Positions 1-7,763 of a DNA stretch of 32,091 bases are shown here, piece after piece. Within the stretch, counting starts at the first letter, position 1. Each line of letters opens with the position of its first letter. This DNA comes from Thermogladius sp. (lineage in GTDB: Archaea > Thermoproteota > Thermoprotei_A > Sulfolobales > Desulfurococcaceae), in assembly GCA_009904025.1 (NCBI GenBank), contig WYEE01000109.1, positions 1 to 32,091 on the forward strand, given 5' to 3'. The position numbers were made by a program, and so were the translations under genes. The notes beneath the pieces were generated by a model that saw only the letters and a program-made list of their open reading frames with translations, ran no database searches and was not told where the DNA came from.

Positions 1-525
1 GTACCCCACGTAGCGATAGCCGGCTATACTTGCGCGGGGAAGACAACGTTGTTTAATGCCCTCACGGGTAAAAACATGCCTGTTGGACCCGAGCCTTTTA
101 CCACCCTAAGCCCAAAGACCGCCAAGATGAATATAAACGGTGTTCACATAGTTGTGACAGACACCGTAGGTTTTATAAGAGATCTCCCGCCGGAGATAAC
201 AGAGGCCTTCTACGCTACTCTCGAGGAGATAACAGCGTCTGATCTAATAGTCCTGGTAGTAGACTCGTCTAAGCCTAAGTTCAGGGTTGTAAATGAAATA
301 GAATCTTCTATGAGGGTTTTCAATGAGATAGGCGTTCACGGGAAGCCCTTGTTAATTGCCTTAAACAAGATAGATCTAGTGGACAGAGGCGTAGTAGATG
401 AGTTGATGGATGATATAGCGATGCTCATAGGTGATTCCAGTAAAATAATACCTATCTCCGCCGAGAAGAGAATAAACCTGGACAAGCTTAAAAACGAGGT
501 TTTAAGAACCATCAAAGGCTTGTGA
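1..525 (+). CDS. hflX: HflX-family GTPase, C-terminal part (5' cut by window edge)
   Basis: The reading frame is open from base 1, so the gene starts upstream of the window; the ATG at 49 is internal. The visible 174 residues are the GTPase domain. G1 reads GYTCAGKTT at residues 8-16 (HflX normally has GYTNAGKS), G3 is DTVGF, G4 is NKID and G5 is SAE. HflX proteins are ribosome-associated GTPases that bind the large subunit and help split or rescue ribosomes. The next gene (trm56) starts 3 nt after the stop, so the two are probably co-transcribed in an RNA-related operon. The family call is firm; the N-terminal HflX domain cannot be seen. Confidence 0.9.
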   Translation, partial: VPHVAIAGYTCAGKTTLFNALTGKNMPVGPEPFTTLSPKTAKMNINGVHIVVTDTVGFIRDLPPEITEAFYATLEEITASDLIVLVVDSSKPKFRVVNEIESSMRVFNEIGVHGKPLLIALNKIDLVDRGVVDELMDDIAMLIGDSSKIIPISAEKRINLDKLKNEVLRTIKGL

Positions 526-528
526 GGA

Positions 529-1140
529 ATGGTTGAAATCTACGTTTTGAGAATAGGACATAGGCCTGGTAGAGATAAGAGGGTTACAACGCATGTTGGT
601 TTAGTTGCAAGGGCTTTCGGTGCCAATGGATTAATTCTAGGAGACATCGTAGACGAGAGTGTTGCAAGGTCTCTTAGAAAAATCTCCCAGCTATGGGGAG
701 GGCTTTTTGACGTGGTTATGGGAGTGAACTCTGTGGAGTACGCTAAAAAGTGGAAGCATAGGGGACTGGTAGTCCACTTAACAATGTACGGCCTACACGT
801 GGATGACGTCATAGATGAGATACGGGATAGCGGCAAGGACCTGCTTATTGTGGTTGGAGCCGAGAAAGTCCCGAGAATCTTCTACGAGCTCGCGGATTAT
901 AATGTGGCTGTAGGTCACCAGCCGCACTCAGAGGTGGCTGCGCTAGCCGTTTTCCTAGATAGGTATTATAAGGGTGTAGAGCTACATAGAGAATTTAGTG
1001 GCGCGAAGTTAACAGTGATTCCCACACCTAGAGGTAAAAAGGTGTTGAGAATTGACAACAGAAAAAACAGTGACCGGCACGCTAAAAACGGGAAAGCTTG
1101 TCGAGATAACAACGATTATTGTAGAGAAAATGATGGGTGA
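529..1140 (+). CDS. trm56: tRNA (cytidine-56 2'-O)-methyltransferase Trm56
   Basis: SPOUT-class methyltransferase that 2'-O-methylates C56 in the T-loop of archaeal tRNAs. The N-terminus ([20 protein letters not shown]) is the family signature, and a later [20 protein letters not shown] stretch matches the SAM-binding knot region. The ATG at 529 is preceded by GTGAGG, overlapping the end of hflX. At 203 residues it is longer than the roughly 175-180 usual for the family. The extra tail (about residue 175 onward, rich in N, D and K) is read through the start of tfe, with which it overlaps by 89 nt. The tail is probably not part of the enzyme core. Cytoplasmic; operon with hflX and tfe. Confidence 0.9.
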   Translation: MVEIYVLRIGHRPGRDKRVTTHVGLVARAFGANGLILGDIVDESVARSLRKISQLWGGLFDVVMGVNSVEYAKKWKHRGLVVHLTMYGLHVDDVIDEIRDSGKDLLIVVGAEKVPRIFYELADYNVAVGHQPHSEVAALAVFLDRYYKGVELHREFSGAKLTVIPTPRGKKVLRIDNRKNSDRHAKNGKACRDNNDYCRENDG

Positions 1141-1606
1141 GGAAGGTAGGAAGATCCTTGAATTCATGCTTTCAAACAACGATTTAATTATAGAGGAGAC
1201 TGCCGGCAAGGATCTAAATATAAAGTCGAATACTGTTAGGAAGATACTTCAAAAGCTCTCAGATGAGGCTGTCGTAATACCTGTTAAAGTAAAGGATAAA
1301 GACAAGGTCCTACACGGCTGGATCCTTAATAGGGATGCCTTAGCCAACTTCATCATCACAAGGCTAAGGAAATCCAGGGATAAATTGTCAGCGAGAATAA
1401 GAGAGCTCGAAGAGAACACTTTCTTCACGTGCCCTACATGTCATAGGAGGTTTAGGTACGAAGAAGCCCTAGCAAACGATTTCCACTGCCCCAACGACAA
1501 CACGTTGCTTATTGAAGTGAATAGGGATTACGAGTTAAATTTCCTTAGGGAGAAACTGAAATCCCTCGACAGGCTTCTCGAGTATATTTACAGTGATGGA
1601 TTTTGA
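1052..1606 (+). CDS. tfe: Transcription factor E (TFIIE alpha homologue)
   Basis: Archaeal TFE helps open promoters with TBP, TFB and RNA polymerase. The N-terminal half is a winged helix ([13 protein letters not shown], then [17 protein letters not shown]). A helical linker follows, and a C-terminal zinc ribbon with [10 protein letters not shown] and FHCPNDN supplies four cysteines. The start is TTG at 1052, because GGTG at 1041-1044 lies 7 nt upstream. GTG 1070 and ATG 1130 are possible alternatives; the ATG would almost remove the overlap with trm56. The stop overlaps the start of the downstream methyltransferase by 4 nt (TTGA), indicating translational coupling. Length of 184 residues is normal for the family. 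Confidence 0.92.
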   Translation: MTTEKTVTGTLKTGKLVEITTIIVEKMMGEEGRKILEFMLSNNDLIIEETAGKDLNIKSNTVRKILQKLSDEAVVIPVKVKDKDKVLHGWILNRDALANFIITRLRKSRDKLSARIRELEENTFFTCPTCHRRFRYEEALANDFHCPNDNTLLIEVNRDYELNFLREKLKSLDRLLEYIYSDGF

Positions 1607-2571
1607 AGTCTAAAATAGAGTTCGCCGACCTTTTCTCGGGTGCAGGAGGCTTCTCTATCGGTTTCGTTGAGACAGGGCTCTACAAACCTGTTTTAGCAAT
1701 AGATAATTTTAAACCAGCTGCTCTAACCTATAAAGCTAACATACCGGAGCCGGTAGTGCTAGTCGAGGACATTAAGGACGTCACCTATTCTACATTGAAG
1801 AATTTGCTGGGGAGCTTAGACATACCGGTGGTTATAGGTAGCCCTCCTTGCGAGCCTTTCACAGGCGCTAACCCGAGAAGGAAGGAGAGACCTCTAGACA
1901 GGTTGTACGTTGACCCTCAGGGACAGTTAACTCTACACTTCATTAGAATAGTAGGCTTGTTGAGGCCGCAGATCTTTGTGATGGAGAATGTGCCCGCTAT
2001 AATGGAAGGAGATCTAAAAGAGGCTTTGATAAGGGAGTTTAAGCGGGTTGGCTACGAGAGAGTGTACTTCAATGTTTTGAACGCCGAGGACTACTCGAGT
2101 CCTAGTAGGAGGAAGAGGGTTTTCATATCTAACATCGAGATTAAACCGAAGAGGTCGGAGAATAAGGTTAAGGTAGCCGACGTATTAAACGACCTTCCCC
2201 CGCCTGGGAGCAAGTTGCCGAATCACGACCCCCCACCGGGTTTAAGCTGGAGGAAGCTTAAGAGGGTGGCTAGGCTAGGGCATGGGAAAGCTATGATATA
2301 TTTCCAGGGCGCTACAGGGGAGATACCAAACTTCATTAGACTAGACCCCAACGATACAGCCCCAACAGTCCTCGGCTCCTCCCGTTTCATACACCCCTTC
2401 GAGAACAGGTTTTTAACAGTTAGAGAGCAGGCTAGGCTTATGGGTTTCCCAGACTACTTCGTCTTCTACGGTGGGAGAGATGAGCAGTACAATATGATCG
2501 GGGAGGCGGTACCCGTACCCCTCTCGAAAGCGATAGCTCAATCCATCTACGACTCGTTGCGCGAATTATAG
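1603..2571 (+). CDS. C5-cytosine DNA methyltransferase, solitary (no restriction partner)
   Basis: All core motifs of the C5-methyltransferase family are visible in order: motif I FADLFSGAGGFSIGF (residues 7-21), motif IV GSPPCEPFTGANPRR with the catalytic Cys, motif VI FVMENVP, motif VIII YSSPSRRKRVF, and motifs IX/X (LTVREQARLMGFP, then MIGEAVPVPLSKAIA). The stretch between VIII and IX that would hold the target recognition domain is short, and the whole protein is only 322 residues. The TTG start overlaps the tfe stop by 4 nt. No endonuclease gene lies nearby, so this is probably an orphan methyltransferase. Motif IV has Pro-Phe-Thr after the Cys, like Dnmt2 (PPCQPFT) rather than the common PPCQ-G/S-FS, so an RNA substrate cannot be excluded. 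Confidence 0.88.
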   Translation: MKSKIEFADLFSGAGGFSIGFVETGLYKPVLAIDNFKPAALTYKANIPEPVVLVEDIKDVTYSTLKNLLGSLDIPVVIGSPPCEPFTGANPRRKERPLDRLYVDPQGQLTLHFIRIVGLLRPQIFVMENVPAIMEGDLKEALIREFKRVGYERVYFNVLNAEDYSSPSRRKRVFISNIEIKPKRSENKVKVADVLNDLPPPGSKLPNHDPPPGLSWRKLKRVARLGHGKAMIYFQGATGEIPNFIRLDPNDTAPTVLGSSRFIHPFENRFLTVREQARLMGFPDYFVFYGGRDEQYNMIGEAVPVPLSKAIAQSIYDSLREL

Positions 2572-2651
2572 AGGCCGCCTGAATTAAAAAATCCCGTAAT
2601 TCTAATATTTGGAACAAGTCTTCGATTACCCAAGTGAAAAAGAGGTGTGCG

Positions 2652-3101
2652 ATGATGGTTATCTACGCTGGAATCTACAGTCCCACGAGCGTTCAAAGAG
2701 TCGTCGACTTCGTTAGAATAGTGTACGCTTTCCCTTCTCTCACACCCGTCGTTATAAAGCCTGTTGGCGCTGCTGCTCAAATAGGAGTCCCCGAAGCATT
2801 TAAGATCTCCATTAAACTCAACAAGCCATTAATAGTAATCCCCGAGCTGAATGATGCTATGGAATTGTTAAAGCTGGCTGGGGCCTACTATTACAGTGAT
2901 GAAGGGGAAGAACTGGAGTTATCCCACGTATTGAAGACTCCTGGGAATCTCCTGCTAGTGCTCCCCTCGGGGGAGAGCGAGCCCAGTAAAAAAGAGTTGG
3001 CTGGGGTAAGGTTGTTTAAGTTGAAAGACATCCCGCCCCAATTGCCGCCTCTAGCGATTTTATCAATATTAATGTACAGGTTGTTCTACCAGGTGACATA
3101 G
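2652..3101 (+). CDS. SPOUT/SpoU-like putative RNA methylase (COG4080-type, sometimes labelled RecB-family nuclease)
   Basis: A 149-residue protein opening with IYAGIYSPTSVQRVVDFVRI and continuing VVIKPVGAAAQIGVPEAFK and LIVIPELNDAMELL. These segments resemble an archaeal family described both as SpoU-like methylases and as RecB-like nucleases; I recall the motif pattern but cannot search it. The reading frame is open from GTG 2634, but GAGGTG at 2642-2647 points to ATG 2652 or ATG 2655 as the real start. The gene is convergent with the aldo/keto reductase and overlaps its 3' end by 16 nt. Substrate unknown; an RNA target is an inference from the fold family. Confidence 0.65.
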   Translation: MMVIYAGIYSPTSVQRVVDFVRIVYAFPSLTPVVIKPVGAAAQIGVPEAFKISIKLNKPLIVIPELNDAMELLKLAGAYYYSDEGEELELSHVLKTPGNLLLVLPSGESEPSKKELAGVRLFKLKDIPPQLPPLAILSILMYRLFYQVT

Positions 3102-4036
3102 GTTATCTTGATACTTCTACTCAACTCGTCTATAGCCCTCCAGTCCTCGTAACTGAGCCTCCAGCCTACAGCCCCAGCATTCTCGCTAACCTGCTCGGGC
3201 GTCTTAGCGCCTGGGATAGGGATTATAACCGGGCTGTAGTTGACCAGCCAGTTCAGGGCTACTTGCGAGGGGGTTTTACCATACTTCCCCGCTATCTCGA
3301 CAAGCCGGTTTACGAGTGGCATGACTTTACTGAAATTCTCCTCGTTGAAGACGGGATCGTTCAACCTAAGGTCCTTGAACTCCTTTATATTCTCCAAGTT
3401 GTATTTACCTGAGAGAGCACCTTTGGCTAAGGGGCTCCAGGGTATGAAGGCTAGATCATTCGCCTCAGCGTAGGGTATTAACTCCTCCTCCGACCACCTC
3501 TCAACCAGGTTAAACCTGTACTGCATGCTCACTATGTCGGTTACCGACAGGTTTGCCCTCAAGTCCTCGACCAACGCCACCGGGTAGTTGCTTACACCCA
3601 GGTACCTGACGACTCCCTGGACTACAAGCCTCTCCAACGCCTTAGCATATCTCTGGGTCGGTATATTATGGTGTGTTGGAGGGTGGTGTATCTGGAGTAA
3701 GTCTATGTATGAGACTCCAAGCCTTTTAAGAGACCTGTCCACAGCCTTGAAGACGTCATCTGGTTGAAGGAACTCGCCCGGTATCTTCGTCGCTATCACA
3801 ACTTCTTCTCTTTTAACACCCAGCTCTTTAAGGGCCTTCCCCAGAAACGTCTCGCTCATACCTCTGCCGTAAACCATAGCGGTGTCGAAGAAGTTTATAC
3901 CTACTTCAACAGCCTTAGCGACAACAGCCTTAGCCTTCTCGTAGTCTGTTAGACCCCATGTCTCGCTGAACTGCCATGTACCCAACCCTATTCTAGAGAC
4001 CTTGAGATCGCTCCAACCAAGCTCCACGTACTCCAC
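3086..4036 (-). CDS. Aldo/keto reductase
   Basis: A 316-residue NAD(P)H-dependent oxidoreductase of the aldo/keto reductase superfamily, a TIM barrel that reduces carbonyls to alcohols. The catalytic tetrad is visible as D51 and Y56 (FFDTAMVYG), K84 (IATKIPG) and H117 (LLQIHHPP). The C-terminal cofactor segment reads VIIPIPGAKTPEQVSEN. The start is GTG at 4036, with GGTGGTGGG just upstream on the minus strand. The physiological substrate cannot be told from sequence. It is divergent from thioredoxin reductase, with about 87 bp between the starts holding both promoters. Confidence 0.92.
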   Translation of the reverse strand: MEYVELGWSDLKVSRIGLGTWQFSETWGLTDYEKAKAVVAKAVEVGINFFDTAMVYGRGMSETFLGKALKELGVKREEVVIATKIPGEFLQPDDVFKAVDRSLKRLGVSYIDLLQIHHPPTHHNIPTQRYAKALERLVVQGVVRYLGVSNYPVALVEDLRANLSVTDIVSMQYRFNLVERWSEEELIPYAEANDLAFIPWSPLAKGALSGKYNLENIKEFKDLRLNDPVFNEENFSKVMPLVNRLVEIAGKYGKTPSQVALNWLVNYSPVIIPIPGAKTPEQVSENAGAVGWRLSYEDWRAIDELSRSIKITYVTW

Positions 4037-4123
4037 GAGCCCACCACCTATGCTAGATAGAGGTGAATCAAACTTTAAACAGCTTTTCCCGGATACAGTG
4101 AAATAGGTCTTCGGGTGATTACG

Positions 4124-5107
4124 ATGGGGTTCAAACTGAAAGCCGCACCTATGCAGGTAACCGGTAAGGAGGAAGTCTACGATGTGATCGTAGTGGGTGG
4201 GGGGCCAGCTGGTTTGACAGCAGCACTATATAGTGCTAGGTACGAGTTGAGGCCTATTATAATAGCGAAGCTTGTAGGGGGTTATATGACTGAAGCACCT
4301 GTGGTAGACGACTACCCTGGCCTACCGGATATCCCGGGTGAAGAGCTTGTAAACAAGTTTGTGAGCCATGTGAGGAAGTACAACGTGCCTATCATCCAAG
4401 ACGAGGTCGTCAACGTCTACAGGAAGAACGGGTTGTGGTGTGCTGAGACGGCTTCGGAGAAGACTATTTGCGGGTACGCTGTGATACTGGCCGTGGGCAG
4501 CGAGAAGAGGAAGCTAGATGTGAAAGGTGAGGATGAGTTCGCCGGGAGAGGCGTTTCGTATTGCGCTACATGCGACGGCCCATTATTTAAAGACAAGGTA
4601 GTGGCCGTTGTGGGGGGAGGCAATTCCGCTTTAACCTCAGCACTCTACCTGGCATCACTGGCCTCAAAAGTGTATTTAATTCACAGAAGGGATACGTTCA
4701 AGGCGTTTAAAGTATATGTTGAAAAGGCGGCGAGCAACCCGAAAATAGAGATATTGAAGAACACTATCGTTAAAGAAATAGTAGGGGATACACGTGTACG
4801 GGGGATAAAAGTGTATGACAGGAATAGAGGAGAGGAGAAGACTCTTATAGTAGACGGAGTGTTCGTTGAAATAGGCTTGAAACCACCTAGAGAGTTCTTT
4901 GAGAAAATAGGGTTGGAGGTCGACGAGTCGGGGCATGTAGTGGTTAAAGTGGATAGGTCTACAAACCTCGAGGGTGTTTTCGTGGCGGGCGACGCGGCAG
5001 GAGGCCCCTACAAGTACAGGTTTGAGCAAATTATAACGGCTGCGGCTGATGGAGCCATAGCGGCGGACGCAGCGTTCAAATACATTTTATCTACCAAGAA
5101 GACTTGA
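4124..5107 (+). CDS. trxB: Thioredoxin reductase
   Basis: FAD-dependent pyridine nucleotide-disulphide oxidoreductase that passes electrons from NAD(P)H to thioredoxin or glutaredoxin-like proteins. Visible in order: FAD-binding VIVVGGGPAGLTAALYSARY, redox-active CATC in GVSYCATCDG, the second dinucleotide fold VVGGGNSALTSA, HRRDTFKA for NAD(P)H, and the FAD motif GVFVAGDAAGG. HRRD is typical of NADPH-using enzymes, though the usual R after F is K here. I chose ATG 4124 (327 residues) because GGTG at 4114-4117 sits 6 nt upstream; GTG 4115 is the alternative. A TATA-like CTTTAAAC lies at 4073-4080. Confidence 0.92.
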   Translation: MGFKLKAAPMQVTGKEEVYDVIVVGGGPAGLTAALYSARYELRPIIIAKLVGGYMTEAPVVDDYPGLPDIPGEELVNKFVSHVRKYNVPIIQDEVVNVYRKNGLWCAETASEKTICGYAVILAVGSEKRKLDVKGEDEFAGRGVSYCATCDGPLFKDKVVAVVGGGNSALTSALYLASLASKVYLIHRRDTFKAFKVYVEKAASNPKIEILKNTIVKEIVGDTRVRGIKVYDRNRGEEKTLIVDGVFVEIGLKPPREFFEKIGLEVDESGHVVVKVDRSTNLEGVFVAGDAAGGPYKYRFEQIITAAADGAIAADAAFKYILSTKKT

Positions 5108-5161
5108 GCTCTGAGCAGGTTTAAAGCTATTAAACCCCTGGAATAAATTAACTGGGATCAA

Positions 5162-5235
5162 GGGCCCGTAGCTCAGCCCGGTAGAGCGCCCGGCTCATAA
5201 CCGGGTGGACGGGGGTTCGAATCCCCCCGGGCCCA
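5162..5235 (+). tRNA. tRNA with CAU anticodon: probable tRNA-Ile2 (AUA), possibly elongator tRNA-Met
   Basis: A complete cloverleaf without intron. Acceptor stem GGGCCCG/CGGGCCC, D stem GCTC/GAGC, anticodon stem CCCGG/CCGGG, loop CTCATAA (anticodon CAT at 5196-5198), T stem GGGGG/CCCCC, discriminator A; CCA is not encoded. It is not an initiator, because the anticodon stem lacks the three consecutive G:C pairs. The GGGCCCG acceptor stem and CCCGG anticodon stem resemble archaeal isoleucine tRNAs, and pairs C4:G69 and C5:G68 with A37-A38 recall Ile2 lysidine/agmatidine determinants, so Ile2 is favoured. A TATA-like ATTAAAC lies near 5129-5135. Confidence 0.9.
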
Positions 5236-5254
5236 TACATCGGGTAGAAAACTT

Positions 5255-6514
5255 TTATGTCCCGTAAGACCAGGATTTCAAATACTCTGCTTGCTCAGGC
5301 GTAAGCTCGTCTATCCTCACGCCCATTGTATCTAATTTGAGCCTGGCAACCATTTCATCGAGCTCTCTAGGAGGGTTGTATACTCTCCTATCAAGCCTAC
5401 CTTTATTCTCCAGAAGGTATCTTACAGCGAGATACTGGTTTGCGAAGCTCATATCCATCACCTCGCTTGGATGACCCTCAGCCGCTACAAGGTTAACCAG
5501 CCTGCCCTCAGCCAGCAGGTAGAGTCTACGTCCGTCTTTCAGAGTGTACTCGGTTACATTCTCCCTGATGAACCTTTTCCCAATAGAAATACCCTCTAAA
5601 TCAGGTATCCAAACCTCCACGTTGAAATGCCCGGCGTTGGCTAGTATAGCCCCGTCCTTCATCTTCTCGAAATGCTCTCTCCTCAAAACAGCCTTGTTGC
5701 CTGTTGCCGTGATGAATATGTCGCCTATGCTTGCTGCCTCGCTCATAGGCATCACCTCGAAGCCGTCGAAAACTGCTTCCAGAGCTCTAATCGGGTCTAC
5801 CTCCGCAACTATAACCCTTCTCGCCCCTAGGCCTCTGGCCCTCAACGCAATGCCCTTGCCAACCCACCCGTAGCCCGCTACAACAACGTTTTTACCCGCA
5901 ACCAGTATGTTCGTCGCCCTCATAATGCCGTCGAAAGTACTCTGCCCGGTGCCAAACCTGTTGTCAAACAAGAACTTGGTGTAAGCGTTGTTCACTGCGA
6001 TGACAGGGTATTGTAGGAGGCCCTCTCTCTCAAGTGCTCTCAAGCGGATGACACCAGTTGTAGTCTCCTCGGTGCCTCCCACAATTTTCTCCGCGATATT
6101 CTTGAAACCGCTGTGGAGCGTCGCGTGGAGATCCCCGCCGTCATCTAAGACTACGTCTGGTCCGCTTTCGACTACTTGTCTAATACACCAGTAGTAGTCC
6201 TCGCTCGTCTGACCCCTCCACGCGTAGACTCTAATGCCATACTCGACTAGGGCTGCCGCTACATCGTCCTGTGTGGATAGAGGGTTGCTGGCCGCTAAAA
6301 CCACCTCCTCGGCGCCGGAGTCCTTTAAAGCTATCATTAAAACACCTGTCTCCTTGGTCACGTGTAGCACAGCACCCACTCTAACACCGGCGAGCGGTTT
6401 TCTCCTACTCCCCTCCTCCCTAAGCTTCATTAGGACAGGCATGTGTTTCATAGCCCAGTCTAATTTCAATCTTCCGGGTTCAGCTAGGTTGATATCTCTC
6501 ACTTTACTACTCAA
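5255..6514 (-). CDS. ahcY: S-adenosylhomocysteine hydrolase
   Basis: Cytoplasmic NAD-dependent enzyme that splits S-adenosylhomocysteine into adenosine and homocysteine, removing the inhibitory product of SAM methylations. Visible: [18 protein letters not shown] near the N-terminus, LDDGGDLH, the catalytic K/N region [18 protein letters not shown], the NAD fold [19 protein letters not shown], and the C-terminal [16 protein letters not shown]. The frame is open from GTG 6523, but AGGTG at 6521-6525 points to TTG 6514 as the start (419 residues, usual size). It is convergent with the CAU tRNA, 19 bp apart. Many SAM methylases nearby (Trm56, the C5 methyltransferase) share its substrate economy, though that is not evidence of co-regulation. 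Confidence 0.95.
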   Translation of the reverse strand: MSSKVRDINLAEPGRLKLDWAMKHMPVLMKLREEGSRRKPLAGVRVGAVLHVTKETGVLMIALKDSGAEEVVLAASNPLSTQDDVAAALVEYGIRVYAWRGQTSEDYYWCIRQVVESGPDVVLDDGGDLHATLHSGFKNIAEKIVGGTEETTTGVIRLRALEREGLLQYPVIAVNNAYTKFLFDNRFGTGQSTFDGIMRATNILVAGKNVVVAGYGWVGKGIALRARGLGARRVIVAEVDPIRALEAVFDGFEVMPMSEAASIGDIFITATGNKAVLRREHFEKMKDGAILANAGHFNVEVWIPDLEGISIGKRFIRENVTEYTLKDGRRLYLLAEGRLVNLVAAEGHPSEVMDMSFANQYLAVRYLLENKGRLDRRVYNPPRELDEMVARLKLDTMGVRIDELTPEQAEYLKSWSYGT

Positions 6515-6671
6515 ACAAGCCACCTTCCTAAACTAATAATCTCGAGAATATTAAGTAGTAGCTTAAGCTTGCAGCTATAAGTTTAAAGCAGGTGGCTTTT
6601 ACTCAATTTAAATTTTAAAACACCCTATCGTATACCCATGTTAGGAGGATTATCTAATAGAGGTGCTGGAA

Positions 6672-6899
6672 GTGGGCAAGGTTAGGATAAGGCTGGTGAA
6701 AAGGGTTGCAAGGCAGCTACTCGACTCAAACCCCCAGCTGTTCACGAGGGACTTCGAAGCTAACAAGCGGGTGGTCTCTAAGCTTGTTTCCACGAGGTCT
6801 AAGAAGCTTAGGAACCAGATAGCAGGGTACATAACACATTTGGTTGCCGTTAGATCCAGGGAGAGGAAAGTTGAAACCGTTGAAGAAGCATCTTCTTAA
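6672..6899 (+). CDS. rps17e: 30S ribosomal protein S17e
   Basis: A 75-residue small-subunit ribosomal protein found in archaea and eukaryotes. Family hallmarks are GKVRIRLVKRVARQLL at the start, FTRDFEANKRVVSKL in the middle, and SKKLRNQIAGYITHLVA near the end. The start is GTG 6672, giving the family N-terminus MGKVR, with GAGGTG at 6660-6665 six nt upstream; the frame is also open from GTG 6663, which lies inside that ribosome binding site. An AT-rich promoter (AATTTAAATTTTAAAA around 6605-6620) precedes it. The gene is monocistronic here. Confidence 0.95.
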   Translation: MGKVRIRLVKRVARQLLDSNPQLFTRDFEANKRVVSKLVSTRSKKLRNQIAGYITHLVAVRSRERKVETVEEASS

Positions 6900-6942
6900 G
6901 CCTAATTAGGGGGAACCTCATCCTCAAGGCTTCAATAACTAC

Positions 6943-7041
6943 AGCTCTTCACCTCTCACAGGAACAGCATTGAAGCGGCGGTAACGCCAAACCTTATAAA
7001 CCTCTATGAAACTTGAAACAGTTGCGGCAGGCAATTTGCAT
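6943..7041 (+). promoter_or_regulatory. Duplicated promoter/leader, copy A (TATA box CCTTATAAACC)
   Basis: About 99 bp that closely matches 28392-28491 elsewhere in the window. The best-conserved core, TAACGCCAAACCTTATAAAC followed by CTCTAYGAAACTTGAAAC, differs at one position in 38. The outer parts are also alignable, including GCTCTTCACC at the left end and GCAATTTGCATGG / GCTTTGCTTGG across the start codon. TTATAA fits an archaeal TATA box, placing transcription start about 15 nt before ATG 7040. See the matching copy for the second gene. Confidence 0.75.
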
Positions 7042-7519
7042 GGGCTTGAAGATCTACTCGCTAACCCGCGGGTCTCTGGTGGTTGAATACCTGGGTAGGG
7101 TGTTTAATGCGAGGTTCTTCCTATGCTCTAAGACAAGCCGTGACCTCGACAGCGAGTTGCAAGCACTAGGGTTGACGCCTGAGCTTCCAGTGGCGTTGAT
7201 CCCTGTTAAGCTCATCGAGAACAATCTACAGCTTATTCAAGGAGTAGTCCACTACTTTGTTAACAAAGAATTGCTAACCCGTATAAGACATGAAGGGCTA
7301 CTCCTAGCTATGTTGATCACGGGTTTCAAGCAACTAAAAGACCTGTTAAACTCCCTTAGAGAGGCATACAATGAGACAGACAAATACCTACTAGTATCGG
7401 CCACAGAAGTCTATAATAAACCGGTTAATTGCATTGACTATCCACTAGGTGATACAGACTTCTCGAGGAGTATTACAGGCAATGTAAAAAACGTCGCTGT
7501 TATACTAGACCTCCTATAG
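7040..7519 (+). CDS. Uncharacterised 159-residue protein (weak resemblance to KEOPS subunit Cgi121)
   Basis: No firm family recognised. The protein is soluble in appearance, with no signal peptide or membrane segment. The middle (LIQGVVHYFVNKEL, LLLAMLITGFKQLKDLLNSL) loosely follows the Cgi121 pattern in which a helix is followed by a G-x-Q-I segment. Cgi121 binds tRNA in the KEOPS t6A complex; this is a guess from pattern only. The frame is open from TTG 7013, but I choose ATG 7040 because the duplicated leader aligns exactly to the start codon of the other gene it precedes (28489). Its 3' end is convergent with the small minus-strand peptide gene, 3 nt apart. Confidence 0.65.
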   Translation: MGLKIYSLTRGSLVVEYLGRVFNARFFLCSKTSRDLDSELQALGLTPELPVALIPVKLIENNLQLIQGVVHYFVNKELLTRIRHEGLLLAMLITGFKQLKDLLNSLREAYNETDKYLLVSATEVYNKPVNCIDYPLGDTDFSRSITGNVKNVAVILDLL

Positions 7520-7522
7520 CTT

Positions 7523-7615
7523 CTACCACTCCTCCTCCCACTCCTCCTCTTCCCACTCTTCCTCCGGCTCTTCCTCCTCCCACTCTTCCTCCCATTCCTC
7601 TTCTAGCCACAACAT
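7523..7615 (-). CDS. 30-residue Glu/Trp-rich micropeptide
   Basis: A small gene not usually called by ORF finders. It encodes 30 residues: MLWL, then repeats of two to four Glu ended by Trp (EEEW, EEEW, EEEEPEEEW, EEEEW, EEEW), then TAG. About two thirds of the residues are Glu and six are Trp, with no Lys or Arg, so the peptide is extremely acidic. Expression signals on the minus strand are good: AAAGGTGG at 7621-7628 with GGTGG ending 5 nt before the ATG, the spacing seen for other genes here, and a TATA-like TTAAATATT at 7655-7663 placing transcription start near 7633. Function unknown; the purine-rich repeat could also be a low-complexity tract, but the intact frame plus signals argue for a gene. 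Confidence 0.6.
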   Translation of the reverse strand: MLWLEEEWEEEWEEEEPEEEWEEEEWEEEW

Positions 7616-7654
7616 GTCTTCCACCTTTCGTCTTAGAAGTATTTGGCAATCAAG

Positions 7655-7663
7655 AATATTTAA
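7655..7663 (-). promoter_or_regulatory. TATA box of the Glu/Trp micropeptide gene
   Basis: Reading the minus strand, CTTTACTTAAATATTC contains a good archaeal TATA element, with the start of transcription expected near 7633. The ribosome binding site GGTGG (7621-7625) follows, then ATG at 7615. Confidence 0.5.
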
Positions 7664-7763
7664 GTAAAGCGGTCAGATGTTATTATGTTTCACGAGACAT
7701 TCATCCGGTCTATGCATTTAATAAGGTTAGTTGTGTAAAGTATTGAGCCGTAGGGTGTGACGT

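Noticed and set aside
6961-7020. Duplicated CTYATGAAACTTGAAAC as a CRISPR repeat or leader
   Set aside because: Only two copies exist, 21 kb apart, each in front of a gene with a TATA box inside; there is no spacer-repeat array.
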